64,000 nt of DNA from Enterobacteriaceae bacterium LSJC7 (GCA_000302695.1 AMFN01000002.1:931948-995947), one strand, 5' to 3'. Positions 1 to 9,364 are shown, counted from the stretch's first letter. The notes: generated from the letters alone by a model not told the origin. Made by a program: numbers and translations.

Positions 1-47
1 TTTGCGTGCGGTATTGACGCAGCATTGAAACGTACGTGCTTATCACT

Positions 48-80
48 GGCCTGGGCATGATGCCGGGCCTTAATTTTTAT
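48..80 (+). terminator. Possible terminator at the left edge
   Basis: A short hairpin is visible: outer arms GGCC (48-51) and GGCC (66-69), inner arms GGCA (54-57) and TGCC (61-64), followed by a T-rich tract. It may end a gene lying left of the window. No coding region could be supported in bases 1-125. The internal loop makes this a weak call. Confidence 0.3.
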
Positions 81-125
81 ACCCATGAAGGAGAAGGCGT
101 CGTGAAGGTAAATCAGGTTTTACTG

Positions 126-482
126 TCAAAATGCGCCTGAAGTTGTGCAAATCAACTCATCGCTGTTAATGATGCCGTAACACATCAAATCGTTTTTTGT
201 TTCCAGCGGAAAAAGGTAGGCAGGTTTATCATTTAACAGCGTTTTTTGCGCCTGTGGATCGATGGTGATAGAAATACTGTTGCCATTTTCCCACTCCCAG
301 TTGCTTAAAAACGAAGTGACATTGGCACAGGTTGTGACCTGACAGGCGCTCTGACTGGTTAAGTTGCCAGCCTTGTAGTAATAGCACTGGGCGCTGTTGT
401 CTTCAGCGCAACCGGCTCGAACGTCGGTAACAACGAAGTACAAGGCAGCGACAAACAGCGAGCAAAATAAGCGTTTATTCAT
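126..482 (-). CDS. Small exported protein of unknown function
   Basis: This encodes about 118 residues with a clear N-terminal signal peptide (MNKRLF, a hydrophobic core, cleavage near VRA-GCAE), so the product is probably periplasmic or secreted. The mature part has several cysteines (GCAEDN, AQCYYY, SACQVT, TTCANV, LMCYG, LICTT), which suggests disulfide bonds. I chose the ATG at 482 because an AAGGATG-like ribosome site lies just upstream; an ATG six codons earlier lacks one. The gene is divergent from the TonB-dependent receptor, so it may share its control region. I do not recognise the family and assign no function. Confidence 0.6.
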   Translation of the reverse strand: MNKRLFCSLFVAALYFVVTDVRAGCAEDNSAQCYYYKAGNLTSQSACQVTTCANVTSFLSNWEWENGNSISITIDPQAQKTLLNDKPAYLFPLETKNDLMCYGIINSDELICTTSGAF

Positions 483-852
483 TGGGTGACATCCTTTCAT
501 TTGTTATAACGTCCTGGTTTCTGCAATATAACAGCACTAAAGTTTCTACTACTCTGCCTCAATTTTCGTTAGGTTCCTGGAAAACCTTGTACAAGGCGCC
601 TCCTGGGACGAGATGTCCATTAACCGGTCTGCCTGTGTACCTGTCGCACAGCTCACATCTTAGCAAAACACCTGAATGGCTACCATTTGAGTATTGATTA
701 ATGCCATACATATCAAGGCGATGTTTTGCTATGGGTGTTTTTTATTTTTGAATATACGGATTTTTCTGCCTTCGCTCGTTCTCTTTGTAGCGGTTAACAG
801 TGGCACATTGTGCAATCTGGTCAGTGTTCATTTACGAGTGCAGGGAATGGTG
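483..852 (+). promoter_or_regulatory. Control region and leader of the TonB-receptor operon
   Basis: This 370-base gap separates the small exported protein from the receptor. It contains a perfect 12-base palindrome CCTTGTACAAGG at 585-596, a candidate operator. A possible FecI-type ECF promoter overlaps it: GGAAAA at 579-584, 16 bases, then TCCTGG at 601-606, which loosely resembles the GGAAAT/TCCTTT pattern recalled for FecI-dependent promoters. This would leave a leader of about 240 nucleotides. An open frame runs through from 694 into the receptor, but it lacks a good ribosome site and would bury the signal peptide. The promoter call is inference. Confidence 0.35.
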
Positions 853-3465
853 ATGAAGAAACGTTTGGTTAAAAAGCGCCTGTATGAGCGACTCTTTTCA
901 ATAATAATACTGTCATTCATAGTACCTGCGGTGATTAATAGCCCGGTACTTTACGCTGCGCAAACGCAAAGTAGTCGTACCCAACTTTATGATTTTAATA
1001 TCCCTGCCGGGAACTTAGATAATGCATTGCTTACATTGGGTAAGCAAAGTAATTTGCAGATAATCGCCCCGTCATCATTAACTCAAAATATTAAAAATAC
1101 TGCCGTGTCCGGACGCGTGACTGTTGAGGCGGCGATGGCGATGTTATTAAAAAATACAGCGCTTTCCTATCGTACCGTTAACGGTAACAGCATTCTGATT
1201 TATCCGGCACCGACGAAAACCAGTAACAGCAGCATTTCACTGGGTGCGGTAAGCATTGAAGGCTCATCAGCAACCGGCAACGGTGGCGGTAACGGCAGCC
1301 AGGATCTGGTTGCGACAGAAGGGAGCGCTTCGTATGCCACAAATTATGTCAGCATTGGCTCGAAAACCCCGCAAAAATTTAATGCAATGACGCAGTCTGT
1401 TTCAGTCGTCACGCAGCAAAGAATGCAGGAGCAAGGTATAAAAAATGTTGATCAGGCATTGCAAAATTCGACCGGCATTACCTCGATTACTGAGGCCGGG
1501 ACAGGAAACCAGACGTATTTTTCGCGCGGTTTTGAAGTTACCAATGTCACGATTGATGGTGGGGCGGGAACGAATAGCCGAAATGACACCACCATTTTAT
1601 CAAACAGTGATATGTCAATGTACGACTCTGTGCAGTTATTACGCGGCGCAGATTCATTTGGTAATGCCGGTGACAATGCTAATCCCAGTGGCACAATTAA
1701 TTTAGTGCGTAAAAAGCCCCTCGATCATAATCAGCTGTTTTTTGAGTTGAATGCCGGTTCGTGGGATAAATATCGAGGCTCACTGGATGTGACCGGTCCA
1801 TTGACCGATAACGGTTCGGTGCGTGGGCGTCTTGTTTTAACCGGTTCACAGGCAAACACATTTTACCAGAATGGCTATGATAATGGCGCACTGGCCTATG
1901 GTATTCTGGAGGCAGATTTATCACCCGACTCATTATTAACGGTAGGTGCCAGCTACTCCTATACAGACAAATCAATATGGACATTGGGCTTGCCGCGTTA
2001 TAGCGACGGGCGTGATTTAAGGTTGCCGCGTAGTTACAGCTTGCTTTCACCTGACAGTAACAACCGTATTAATACCCGGGAGGTTTTTGCGAAATTTAAT
2101 CAAAAACTGGGTGATAAGTGGAATTTCAATACGCAAATTACTCACCGCTACTCTACGACCACAGGGATAACCGATCCGGTGCAGTTCTGGTTAATTGATA
2201 ACGCCGGAAATGCCGCTTACAGCTCAAGCATTGCATCGAAATCCGTTGACCAAAACACGCGTGACTTTCTTCTGGATAGTAGCTTGAATGGCAAGTTTAC
2301 TATTTTTGGTCTTGAGCAGGGTGTTGAGTTTGGTCTGAATTATAATAAATTTAATAATGTTAATAATAACATTCAGCTTGGTGGCATGAGCGCCGGGACG
2401 AATATTTTTGACTATGATATCAATAATCAGCGGGCAGGGGATTTTATACCCGATCCCAGCGGTACAACGACGTATACTGACTTTTTCTCAAACCGGGATG
2501 TTACAACACTTTCTGGCTATGCGCGTATTGATTTGTCGCCGATGGATAAACTGCATTTTATTACCGGGCCACGCTGGACGTATCTGAATTACAGTTATAA
2601 TCAAAATCTCCAGAGTTTATATGCAGGGCAAGTCTACCCATTCAGTTCTACTGAAAATTACAAGGACATATACTGGCAAATCCCCATGTATGCGTTGAGG
2701 TATGACTTTTCTCCCTCCTGGTCAGGGTATGCCAGTTATACCGATGTGTACCAACCCCAAACCGGAGTGGTCAGCGCAACAGGTATGGCATTGCAACCAA
2801 AAACCGGGAATAACAAGGAGGTCGGTGTTAAATATACCAGTGCTGATGATGCAATCAATGCCAGTCTGTCATTCTATCAAAGTCAAATCAATAATATTGC
2901 CACGCGGGATGCTTCGATTTTCACCGCAGCAACCAATTGCTGTTATACCACTGATGGCAACTATGTAATGAAAAGTAAAGGGGTGGATGTTGAGTTTCAG
3001 GGCCAGGTTACACCGTGGTGGCAAATGAGCCTGGGATACACCTTTAACATTAATGACCAGTCAGGCTACCTGACTTATGGTAGCGGTAGCACGCCTGAAA
3101 CCGGACCTGCCCAGACACAATCACCAAAGCATTTGCTTAAATTCTGGAACGTATTTCAGCTTCGCGGTAATCAGTATCTGGATAAAACGAAAACCGGTGT
3201 TGGTGTTATCGCCCAGTCGCCTACCTATGTTTCCGGCTATGCGTATGATATTAACTTAAACTCTGTCGATTATGCATTTAATAGTCCAGGTTATGCCGTG
3301 GTATCAACATTTGTCTCCTACCAGATTAATAAGAATCTCAACCTGGCCCTGAATGTGAATAATATTTTTGATAAGACGTATTACAGTACGGTGTCTGATA
3401 TCACAGGCGGTAACTGGTATGGTGCGCCACGTAATTTCCTGGTGACTCTTACGGGCAAGTTTTAA
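853..3465 (+). CDS. TonB-dependent siderophore-type receptor with STN signalling domain
   Basis: An outer-membrane gated porin of about 870 residues. The start at 853 has CAGGGA six bases upstream and gives a basic signal peptide ending near residue 35 (LYA-AQTQ). An STN domain follows (about 46-115, beginning LYDFNIPAGNL), which in FecA/FpvA-type transducers contacts a FecR-like anti-sigma protein. The plug begins around residue 170 (QSVSVVTQQRM, then SRGFEVTNVTIDGG), closest in style to FhuE/FpvA siderophore receptors. The barrel ends in the usual C-terminal phenylalanine (LVTLTGKF). The ECF sigma and FecR genes lie 10 kb downstream at the far end of the island. The ligand is unknown: a siderophore fits the receptor type, while the downstream protease and peptide-type transporters suggest something with a peptide part. 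Confidence 0.9.
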   Translation: MKKRLVKKRLYERLFSIIILSFIVPAVINSPVLYAAQTQSSRTQLYDFNIPAGNLDNALLTLGKQSNLQIIAPSSLTQNIKNTAVSGRVTVEAAMAMLLKNTALSYRTVNGNSILIYPAPTKTSNSSISLGAVSIEGSSATGNGGGNGSQDLVATEGSASYATNYVSIGSKTPQKFNAMTQSVSVVTQQRMQEQGIKNVDQALQNSTGITSITEAGTGNQTYFSRGFEVTNVTIDGGAGTNSRNDTTILSNSDMSMYDSVQLLRGADSFGNAGDNANPSGTINLVRKKPLDHNQLFFELNAGSWDKYRGSLDVTGPLTDNGSVRGRLVLTGSQANTFYQNGYDNGALAYGILEADLSPDSLLTVGASYSYTDKSIWTLGLPRYSDGRDLRLPRSYSLLSPDSNNRINTREVFAKFNQKLGDKWNFNTQITHRYSTTTGITDPVQFWLIDNAGNAAYSSSIASKSVDQNTRDFLLDSSLNGKFTIFGLEQGVEFGLNYNKFNNVNNNIQLGGMSAGTNIFDYDINNQRAGDFIPDPSGTTTYTDFFSNRDVTTLSGYARIDLSPMDKLHFITGPRWTYLNYSYNQNLQSLYAGQVYPFSSTENYKDIYWQIPMYALRYDFSPSWSGYASYTDVYQPQTGVVSATGMALQPKTGNNKEVGVKYTSADDAINASLSFYQSQINNIATRDASIFTAATNCCYTTDGNYVMKSKGVDVEFQGQVTPWWQMSLGYTFNINDQSGYLTYGSGSTPETGPAQTQSPKHLLKFWNVFQLRGNQYLDKTKTGVGVIAQSPTYVSGYAYDINLNSVDYAFNSPGYAVVSTFVSYQINKNLNLALNVNNIFDKTYYSTVSDITGGNWYGAPRNFLVTLTGKF

Positions 3466-3507
3466 CGTCAAACTGGGCGAACATATCTTTTTACAGGAGA
3501 AGAGCTA

Positions 3508-3834
3508 ATGCACGAAATTCAGGTGTCGGATTTTAGCCCAACTATCTTGCAGGACCATGCAATAACCATCATCGATTTTTATGGTGACGGCTGTGCACCG
3601 TGCCGCCAGATTATTCCATTACTGGAATGGGCAGAAAAAACGTATCCACAGCTAAGAATCTATAAAGTGAATATCAGCAACAGTCAGGGAGCTTTTGACA
3701 ATTTGTATATCAGGGCTGTGCCGACCGTGATTTTTTTCTGGCAGGGCAAGGAAGTCGAGCGCGTGGTGGGTACAGTAACTAAAATCAGTTTTATAAATCA
3801 CATTGAGAATGCATTAAAATCTGCGGGTGTTTAA
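3508..3834 (+). CDS. Cytosolic thioredoxin-like protein (CAPC active site)
   Basis: 108 residues with a thioredoxin fold pattern: beta strand TIIDFYGDG, active site CAPC at residues 29-32, and the cis-proline loop AVPT. The usual tryptophan before the first cysteine (WCGPC) is glycine here, and the dipeptide between cysteines is Ala-Pro, so the redox potential may differ from housekeeping thioredoxin. No signal peptide or membrane segment is present, so it should act in the cytosol. It has a strong ribosome site (AGGAGAAG) 43 bases after the receptor stop and is followed directly by the next gene, which places it in the import operon. A plausible role is reducing a disulfide in an imported ligand or in a partner protein; this is inference. 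Confidence 0.85.
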   Translation: MHEIQVSDFSPTILQDHAITIIDFYGDGCAPCRQIIPLLEWAEKTYPQLRIYKVNISNSQGAFDNLYIRAVPTVIFFWQGKEVERVVGTVTKISFINHIENALKSAGV

Positions 3835-4707
3835 ATGATGAGACAATTTAAAAAAGATGCGGAAATAATGCGAGTGATTAATAAGCGTCTGGCAGATTTT
3901 TTACAGACCGACGTTCTCGAAAAGGATGTTTTTTTCTCTGAACATGCACCTACATTATGTGTTTTAGGAAAACCAGGAGGACTGGAGAGTGCGGATAAAT
4001 ACCACAAAGAGTATGCGCGTTTTCTTGCTTTGCCGGAAATGTATGCCTGGCTTCATAATTCTCTCTATTTTGCACTGACAATACCCATGCGTAGAAAATT
4101 TATTGTTGAATGGCTGGATAGCATACCTGAAGGCTTCGACTTTTCAACCATTGAGCGTGAGTATTATCAGTGGTTGCTGAACAATGATTTTTGTGGCGTT
4201 GCCCATTTTCTTGAAAATGATGAGCAAAAATATTTTCTGCGCCAGCTGAATGCCATGCATCACCGCGAACTGGAGAACAGTAGTGATATTGATACGCAAT
4301 GGCAAAATATTATCTCCGCTATGGATGTGCTGACAGCGTCATCAGAGTCGGAACGGGTTTTCCTCCTTGGTCAGGCCTGCACTAAACTTCTCGATGTGGA
4401 TATTTACACTATCAATCAGTTGCAGAGCAGCTTAATTGATTTGAAAACTGATGAAATATTGCGAGATACACAGGTACGCTGGCCGGATGAGGCTTATGAG
4501 ATTTATCAGGCGTTCTGCAACGCATTTGTACCTCCGCCACACTCAGACCAACCGATTAATCTTCAGGATCTTTTCAGAACGACCAATCCACAGCACAGTG
4601 TCATCCTGGAGAACTACCAGTTGCTGGTGGCACAGGCACGTGAGAAAGCCGCATTAGCCTGCGCCGATTTTTTTTACACCTACTACCAGCGTTCTGAAAG
4701 ACAATGA
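3835..4707 (+). CDS. Unrecognised 290-residue soluble protein in the import operon
   Basis: The ATG follows the thioredoxin stop codon with no gap (a second ATG is adjacent at 3838), so the two are probably translationally coupled. The protein is rich in charged and aromatic residues, mostly helical in appearance, with no signal peptide and no membrane segment. Five or so isolated cysteines occur (for example TLCVLG, DFCGVA, GQACTK, AFCNAF, LACADF), but no recognisable metal or catalytic motif. I do not recognise the family. Its place between a thioredoxin and a peptide-type ABC transporter suggests a cytosolic accessory role in handling the imported compound. Confidence 0.7.
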   Translation: MMRQFKKDAEIMRVINKRLADFLQTDVLEKDVFFSEHAPTLCVLGKPGGLESADKYHKEYARFLALPEMYAWLHNSLYFALTIPMRRKFIVEWLDSIPEGFDFSTIEREYYQWLLNNDFCGVAHFLENDEQKYFLRQLNAMHHRELENSSDIDTQWQNIISAMDVLTASSESERVFLLGQACTKLLDVDIYTINQLQSSLIDLKTDEILRDTQVRWPDEAYEIYQAFCNAFVPPPHSDQPINLQDLFRTTNPQHSVILENYQLLVAQAREKAALACADFFYTYYQRSERQ

Positions 4708-4747
4708 TATTCACTCTGGTCGCACATTTTCTATTACGGTGAATATC
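4706..4747 (+). other. Intercistronic inverted repeat
   Basis: A perfect 9-base inverted repeat (GATATTCAC at 4706-4714, GTGAATATC at 4739-4747) with a 24-base loop begins inside the stop codon of the 290-residue gene. There is no T-run, so it is not a classical terminator. It could be an RNA-stability or attenuation element separating the receptor part of the operon from the transporter part, or a protein-binding site in the 98-base gap. Confidence 0.4.
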
Positions 4748-4805
4748 TCTGCGGTTCGTTTATCTGTTATCAGGCTGTTTAGCATTTCTGAGCAAGTGAG
4801 AGTGT

Positions 4806-6572
4806 ATGTTGCGTCATCGCCATGACAACAGTGATAACGATAAATATTCTATCAACCGTGATTTTTTTAAACGCGTGTTTGTGTTGTGTAAACCTTACTG
4901 GACCCGCAAGGGCGCCTGGCGCTCCTGGTGTGTGTTGTTCTTTCTGCTCTTTACCGTGATGGGGTTTAGCTTGTTGGCCGGTTATATGACCTGGCTTACG
5001 GCAAAAGTGACAGATTTGCAGTTAGCAAAAGATAAAGGTTACTGGATGTTGTGGGGTTGGCTGGTTTTGCTGACCACGCTGAATTACTTTAGTTATTCCT
5101 TTACGTCATGGGTTGGCGGCCTGTTGGGGTTGCACTGGCGGCGTTGGTTGACGGCATGGCTTGTCAATGATTATTTAAGTCACAGAACGTATTACCGGAT
5201 TAACCAGGACAAAGATATTGATAATCCCGACCAACGCATTCAGGAGCAGGTTAAGCCTTTTTGTGACACGCTTATGATGCTGCCGTCTTCAGTATTAAGC
5301 TCTGTCATGAATACAACCATACAAATTGCAGTGCTGGCGTCAATTTCCACGACAATGATTTGGGGGATTGTTGTTTATGCTATTTTTTACACGGCAGGGA
5401 CGTTACTTATTTATCGACCACAGATCAAGCAGCAATGGGATATGACGCTCTCTGAGGCAAATCTGCGCACCAGTATTTTGCAGGTTCGCGATCATGCAGA
5501 AAACATAGCTTTTTATAACGGTGAAAAAAGCGAGCGTCAGGCAGTCTCTCAGAGACTGCACTCGCTCAATAAAAGTTATCTTAAATATTATAATTATGGT
5601 AACTACATTAGCCTGTACAGTTTAATGACCAGCACAATCGTTAATCTGCTTCCTCTGTTGTTTGTTGTGCCGCTTTTTTTTAACCGTGAGATAAGCTTTG
5701 GTATTATTGCCCAGGCAAGCGCCGCCGCTGCCTTATTAGTGCAGAACCTGACAGTTGTCACGGACTATATCCCTATTTTAACTAAATCTGTTCCTTTAAC
5801 CGTCAGGTTGGCTGAGATCCACGAAAAATTCCAGGCGATTGCCCGATACCATCAGCGTAAGGATGGCAATAAACGTATAAGCTTTAAGTTTGGGCGTGAA
5901 ATCCACCTTGAAGATCTCAGCCTGTTGACGCCGGGGGGCGATTTACCGCTCGTAAAACATCTTTCTTTACATATTGCCGTAGGGGAGCACCTGCTTATTA
6001 TGGGAGAAACTGGCGTTGGTAAAAGCTCATTATTGCGCAGCATTGCCCGTCTATGGGAATCGGGGTCGGGAACCATTACCACACCTGATACCGACGCGTT
6101 ATTGTTTCTACCACAGTCGCCTTATTTAATTACCGACAGCTTGCGTTCTCAGTTAATTTATCCTGCGCAGCGCTCACCGGTGAGTGATGAGAAGCTGATT
6201 GTCATGCTGAATGAAACAGGAGCCGCAGGCGTGTTGCATAAACACGGTGGTCTCGATGTTTGTAAAAACTGGGCAAAAGAACTTTCGCTCGGTGAACAGC
6301 AGATGATTTCCGCTATTCGTGTGCTGGTCAATAAACCCCGGTATGTTTTTATGGATGAAGCGACCAGCGCGCTCGATATTCCAACAGAAAGGCTGTTGTT
6401 TACGCGCTTGTTACGGGCCGGCGTGACGCTGGTAAGCGTGGGCCATCGTCATTCCATTAAGCATTATCACCAGCGTATTTTGTACCTCTATCCACAAGGG
6501 CGCTGGCGTATTGAGGCAATGCAACAAAGTGACGTCGACCCGGGTAAACGCGTATGGCGCGGCGTGGTCTGA
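4806..6572 (+). CDS. SbmA/YddA-type ABC half-transporter (first paralogue)
   Basis: 588 residues: an N-terminal membrane domain with several hydrophobic helices (first near 40-62) and a C-terminal ATPase. The segment DNPDQRIQE at about 140-148 is the hallmark loop of the SbmA/BacA/peroxisomal-ABC family, which moves peptides or acyl compounds. The ATPase is complete: Walker A GETGVGKSS near 400, signature LSLGEQQ near 493, Walker B VFMDEA near 515 with the catalytic glutamate, and switch histidine in VGHRHS. It resembles E. coli YddA, which also sits beside a TonB receptor and an M16 protease. It is followed 47 bases later by a close paralogue, so the pair may form a heterodimer. Import of a peptide-like compound into the cytosol is the likely role; the direction is inferred. 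Confidence 0.88.
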   Translation: MLRHRHDNSDNDKYSINRDFFKRVFVLCKPYWTRKGAWRSWCVLFFLLFTVMGFSLLAGYMTWLTAKVTDLQLAKDKGYWMLWGWLVLLTTLNYFSYSFTSWVGGLLGLHWRRWLTAWLVNDYLSHRTYYRINQDKDIDNPDQRIQEQVKPFCDTLMMLPSSVLSSVMNTTIQIAVLASISTTMIWGIVVYAIFYTAGTLLIYRPQIKQQWDMTLSEANLRTSILQVRDHAENIAFYNGEKSERQAVSQRLHSLNKSYLKYYNYGNYISLYSLMTSTIVNLLPLLFVVPLFFNREISFGIIAQASAAAALLVQNLTVVTDYIPILTKSVPLTVRLAEIHEKFQAIARYHQRKDGNKRISFKFGREIHLEDLSLLTPGGDLPLVKHLSLHIAVGEHLLIMGETGVGKSSLLRSIARLWESGSGTITTPDTDALLFLPQSPYLITDSLRSQLIYPAQRSPVSDEKLIVMLNETGAAGVLHKHGGLDVCKNWAKELSLGEQQMISAIRVLVNKPRYVFMDEATSALDIPTERLLFTRLLRAGVTLVSVGHRHSIKHYHQRILYLYPQGRWRIEAMQQSDVDPGKRVWRGVV

Positions 6573-6619
6573 TTTTTACGCAAACCATGTACGCCAACAG
6601 ACCGTGATGGGAGGATGCG

Positions 6620-8368
6620 ATGTCAGAAAATATGAAAAAAAACAAAAATAATTACGCAATCAACCGGCTGTTTTTTTTACGGTTGTACCGCTTGTGTAAG
6701 CCCTTCTGGGTGAGTCCGGCATCCCGGCTATGCCGGTTACTGTTTGTTGTCACTTTAGTCATCCCGCTAATTTATAGCTCCAGCGGAGGCTATTTCTCAT
6801 TTAAAACGGCTGAAATGACCAACGCGTTGGTTGCCAGACAAGAAGAGGTTTACTGGTTATTGCTGATAGTGATAACCGCTTTAGGCGTATTGCGCAATCT
6901 TACGCTGACGCTAAGTACCTATCTTAGTAATATTGTGAACCTGAAATGGCGTGTCTGGTTAACTGAGTATCTTTTCGCTATCTACCTGACAGACCGCACT
7001 TATTATCGCATTACTCAGGATGAGAGCGTTGATAATCCCGACCAGCGTCTTCAGGAAGAAATTGCACCATTGTGCAAAACGTTGTCGGAAATTCCCGCTA
7101 TGCTTTTTACGGCATCGCTGGATATTTTTGTCCAGGGCTATATTTTAATGAGCATTTCAACAACCATGCTCTTAACAGTCATTGCATACGCTATTTTTAA
7201 TACCCTTGCGACACTGCTATTGTTCCGGCCAATGATCAAGCAGCAATACGACATTACCGTTTCAGAAGCTGATTTGCGCTATAGCCTGTTACAGGTGAGA
7301 GATAACGATGAAAGCATCGCTTTCTATAATGGGGAGGCTATCTCAGCACAAAATATTACCCATAAGCTGGCTTCGGTTGTCGCTTTCTTTAAGCGTCAAT
7401 ATCACTACACATTAAAAGCGAATGTCGGATTTATCTCTCTGAACATCCTCTGGATGGTACTACCGGTTGTGATCATCACACCGCTATACTTTGCGGGCAA
7501 AATTCAGTACGGGGTGATTGCCCAGGCCACCGCATCTGCCGCGATGCTGCTGAGCAGTCTGTCGTTAATTCAGCGTTACATTCCACAACTCACAACGGCG
7601 GCACCCGGGATTGTTCGTCTGGCTGAAATCCAGGAAAAAATGGCGGAGGTTCAGGCAGAAAAACACATCGCCCCAGATGTGCCGGAGCCAAAGATTCAGT
7701 ACCAGCAGGCAGAGATATTAGCAATTGACGATCTGTGCCTGACCACCCCCGGTGGCGAACAGCAGCTGGTGCAACATTTGACCCTCACGGTTGAGCAGGG
7801 CGAGCATCTGATTATTGTTGGGCGCACCGGTACCGGTAAAAGTTCATTGCTGCGTGCGCTGGCCGGGCTGTGGGGGCGCGGGCGAGGTACGGTGAGGATG
7901 CCACAAGAGCGGCTTTTTTTACCGCAAACCCCGTACCTGACGCAGGGGAACCTGCGCGAGCAGCTTATCTACCCGCAACAGTCTACTGACATGACAGATG
8001 AAGATTTGCTGGCAGTTCTGGATAACGTCAATCTCAGGGCGACCAGTGAAAAATACGGCGGCCTTGACAGTATACGCCCGTGGCGCGACCAACTTTCTCT
8101 GGGGGAACAGCAGCGGATCGGGATCGCGCGCGTATTAATCAATAAACCTCGCTACGTCTTTCTGGATGAATCAACCAGTGCAGTTGATGAACAGACCCAG
8201 GAAAAACTCTATCAATATCTGCTGGATAGCGGCGTAACCCTCATTAGCGTTGGCCATCGACCGTCGATTGTCAGATATCACAAACGGGTATTGCACCTGT
8301 TAGCGCATGGCGAATGGCGGGTGTTTTCTGCACGCGATCCTGTCGCCACCGAATTTTTCGATCTCTGA
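6620..8368 (+). CDS. SbmA/YddA-type ABC half-transporter (second paralogue)
   Basis: 582 residues with the same layout as the preceding protein: membrane domain, DNPDQRLQE loop near 139-147, then an ATPase with Walker A GRTGTGKSS near 404, signature LSLGEQQ near 492, Walker B VFLDES near 515 and switch histidine VGHRPS. A strong GGAGG ribosome site precedes the ATG at 6620. Both paralogues keep all catalytic residues, so neither looks like a dead partner. They are alike throughout but clearly diverged, as expected for a tandem duplication kept for a heterodimer or for two substrates. The next gene, exbB, begins 127 bases later. Confidence 0.88.
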   Translation: MSENMKKNKNNYAINRLFFLRLYRLCKPFWVSPASRLCRLLFVVTLVIPLIYSSSGGYFSFKTAEMTNALVARQEEVYWLLLIVITALGVLRNLTLTLSTYLSNIVNLKWRVWLTEYLFAIYLTDRTYYRITQDESVDNPDQRLQEEIAPLCKTLSEIPAMLFTASLDIFVQGYILMSISTTMLLTVIAYAIFNTLATLLLFRPMIKQQYDITVSEADLRYSLLQVRDNDESIAFYNGEAISAQNITHKLASVVAFFKRQYHYTLKANVGFISLNILWMVLPVVIITPLYFAGKIQYGVIAQATASAAMLLSSLSLIQRYIPQLTTAAPGIVRLAEIQEKMAEVQAEKHIAPDVPEPKIQYQQAEILAIDDLCLTTPGGEQQLVQHLTLTVEQGEHLIIVGRTGTGKSSLLRALAGLWGRGRGTVRMPQERLFLPQTPYLTQGNLREQLIYPQQSTDMTDEDLLAVLDNVNLRATSEKYGGLDSIRPWRDQLSLGEQQRIGIARVLINKPRYVFLDESTSAVDEQTQEKLYQYLLDSGVTLISVGHRPSIVRYHKRVLHLLAHGEWRVFSARDPVATEFFDL

Positions 8369-8495
8369 AGCGTAAATTTATTACGGTTTGAAGACATCTG
8401 ACTCGTTTATTTAACAGACCACCCATTTGTGGCGAGGCCTTGATGCGTACTAACGGGTATGCGCCCGGTGCGAAAATTAGAGCGAGGGGATGTAG

Positions 8496-9359
8496 ATGGT
8501 GATTTTCTGTCAATGTAATCTTTCTTTTCTCAACACCGTGGCGGTAAAGAAAATGCTGGTACGGATTGCTGGTGGCCTCGTGTTTACCCTGTTGACGGCA
8601 TTTGCACAGGCGGCGCCGGCTCAGATCGTGCCCATCACCGGCAATGGTGCAGCCCCCGTACCAACAGGGAATCTACTTTCTCCAGTCAGCCTCTACACTC
8701 ACGCTGATGTCGTGGTAAAAAGCGTCATTCTACTACTGCTTTTTTCCTCACTACTGAGCTGGAGCGTGTGGTTGGCGAAAATGCTGGAAATCAGTTCGCG
8801 GGCACGTCGTCTGAAACACAGTCTGGCAGAACTCAGCAGCGCATCCTCATTGCATGACGTCGGGGAGATAAACCATCCTGCGTGTAAAGCCATGAACACC
8901 ATTGCGCAAAATGAGCTTTTACAGGCGACGAGAAAAAGCTACCGGGTGCCGGTCGACAGTATCAAAGAGCGCGCTTCAATACTCATTCAGCGCGTGGAGT
9001 CGAAAGAAACCAGCTATCTGAACCGGGGGGCAAGCATTCTGGCAACCACAGGCGCCGTAGCGCCGTTTGTCGGTCTGTTTGGCACCGTGTGGGGGATCAT
9101 GCACAGCTTCGTGTCAATAGCACAGATGCAAACCACAAATCTCTCGGTGGTGGCGCCAGGCATTGCGGAAGCGCTATTTGCTACTGCGCTGGGGCTGGTG
9201 AGCGCGATTCCTGCGGTCATTCTTTACAACATCATCAGTCGGCGGATAGCCAACTACCGGGTGTTGCTTTCCGACTCGTCTTCCGTGGTGATGTGTCTGT
9301 TAAGCCATAATCTTGATGAGCTTAAACACAACACCAATCCCCTGGCTAACGTGGCGTGA
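8496..9359 (+). CDS. exbB: ExbB-like proton-channel subunit, dedicated to the island
   Basis: A MotA/TolQ/ExbB-family inner-membrane protein that, with ExbD, uses the proton gradient to drive TonB. The core motif region (GLFGTVWGIMHSF, later APGIAEALFATALGL) is well conserved. With the start at 8496 (strong AGGGGA site) it has 287 residues; an internal ATG at 8553 would give a clean signal-peptide-like start (MLVRIAGG...AQAAP), as in the long ExbB forms outside E. coli. The choice between the two is open. Its stop overlaps a GTG that can start exbD, so the genes are coupled. This is probably not the housekeeping copy, because it lies inside the receptor island. Confidence 0.88.
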   Translation: MVIFCQCNLSFLNTVAVKKMLVRIAGGLVFTLLTAFAQAAPAQIVPITGNGAAPVPTGNLLSPVSLYTHADVVVKSVILLLLFSSLLSWSVWLAKMLEISSRARRLKHSLAELSSASSLHDVGEINHPACKAMNTIAQNELLQATRKSYRVPVDSIKERASILIQRVESKETSYLNRGASILATTGAVAPFVGLFGTVWGIMHSFVSIAQMQTTNLSVVAPGIAEALFATALGLVSAIPAVILYNIISRRIANYRVLLSDSSSVVMCLLSHNLDELKHNTNPLANVA

Positions 9360-9364
9360 TACCT

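Noticed and set aside
482-697. A 71-codon frame in the receptor leader
   Set aside because: No ribosome site, no recognisable product and overlap with the divergent control region.
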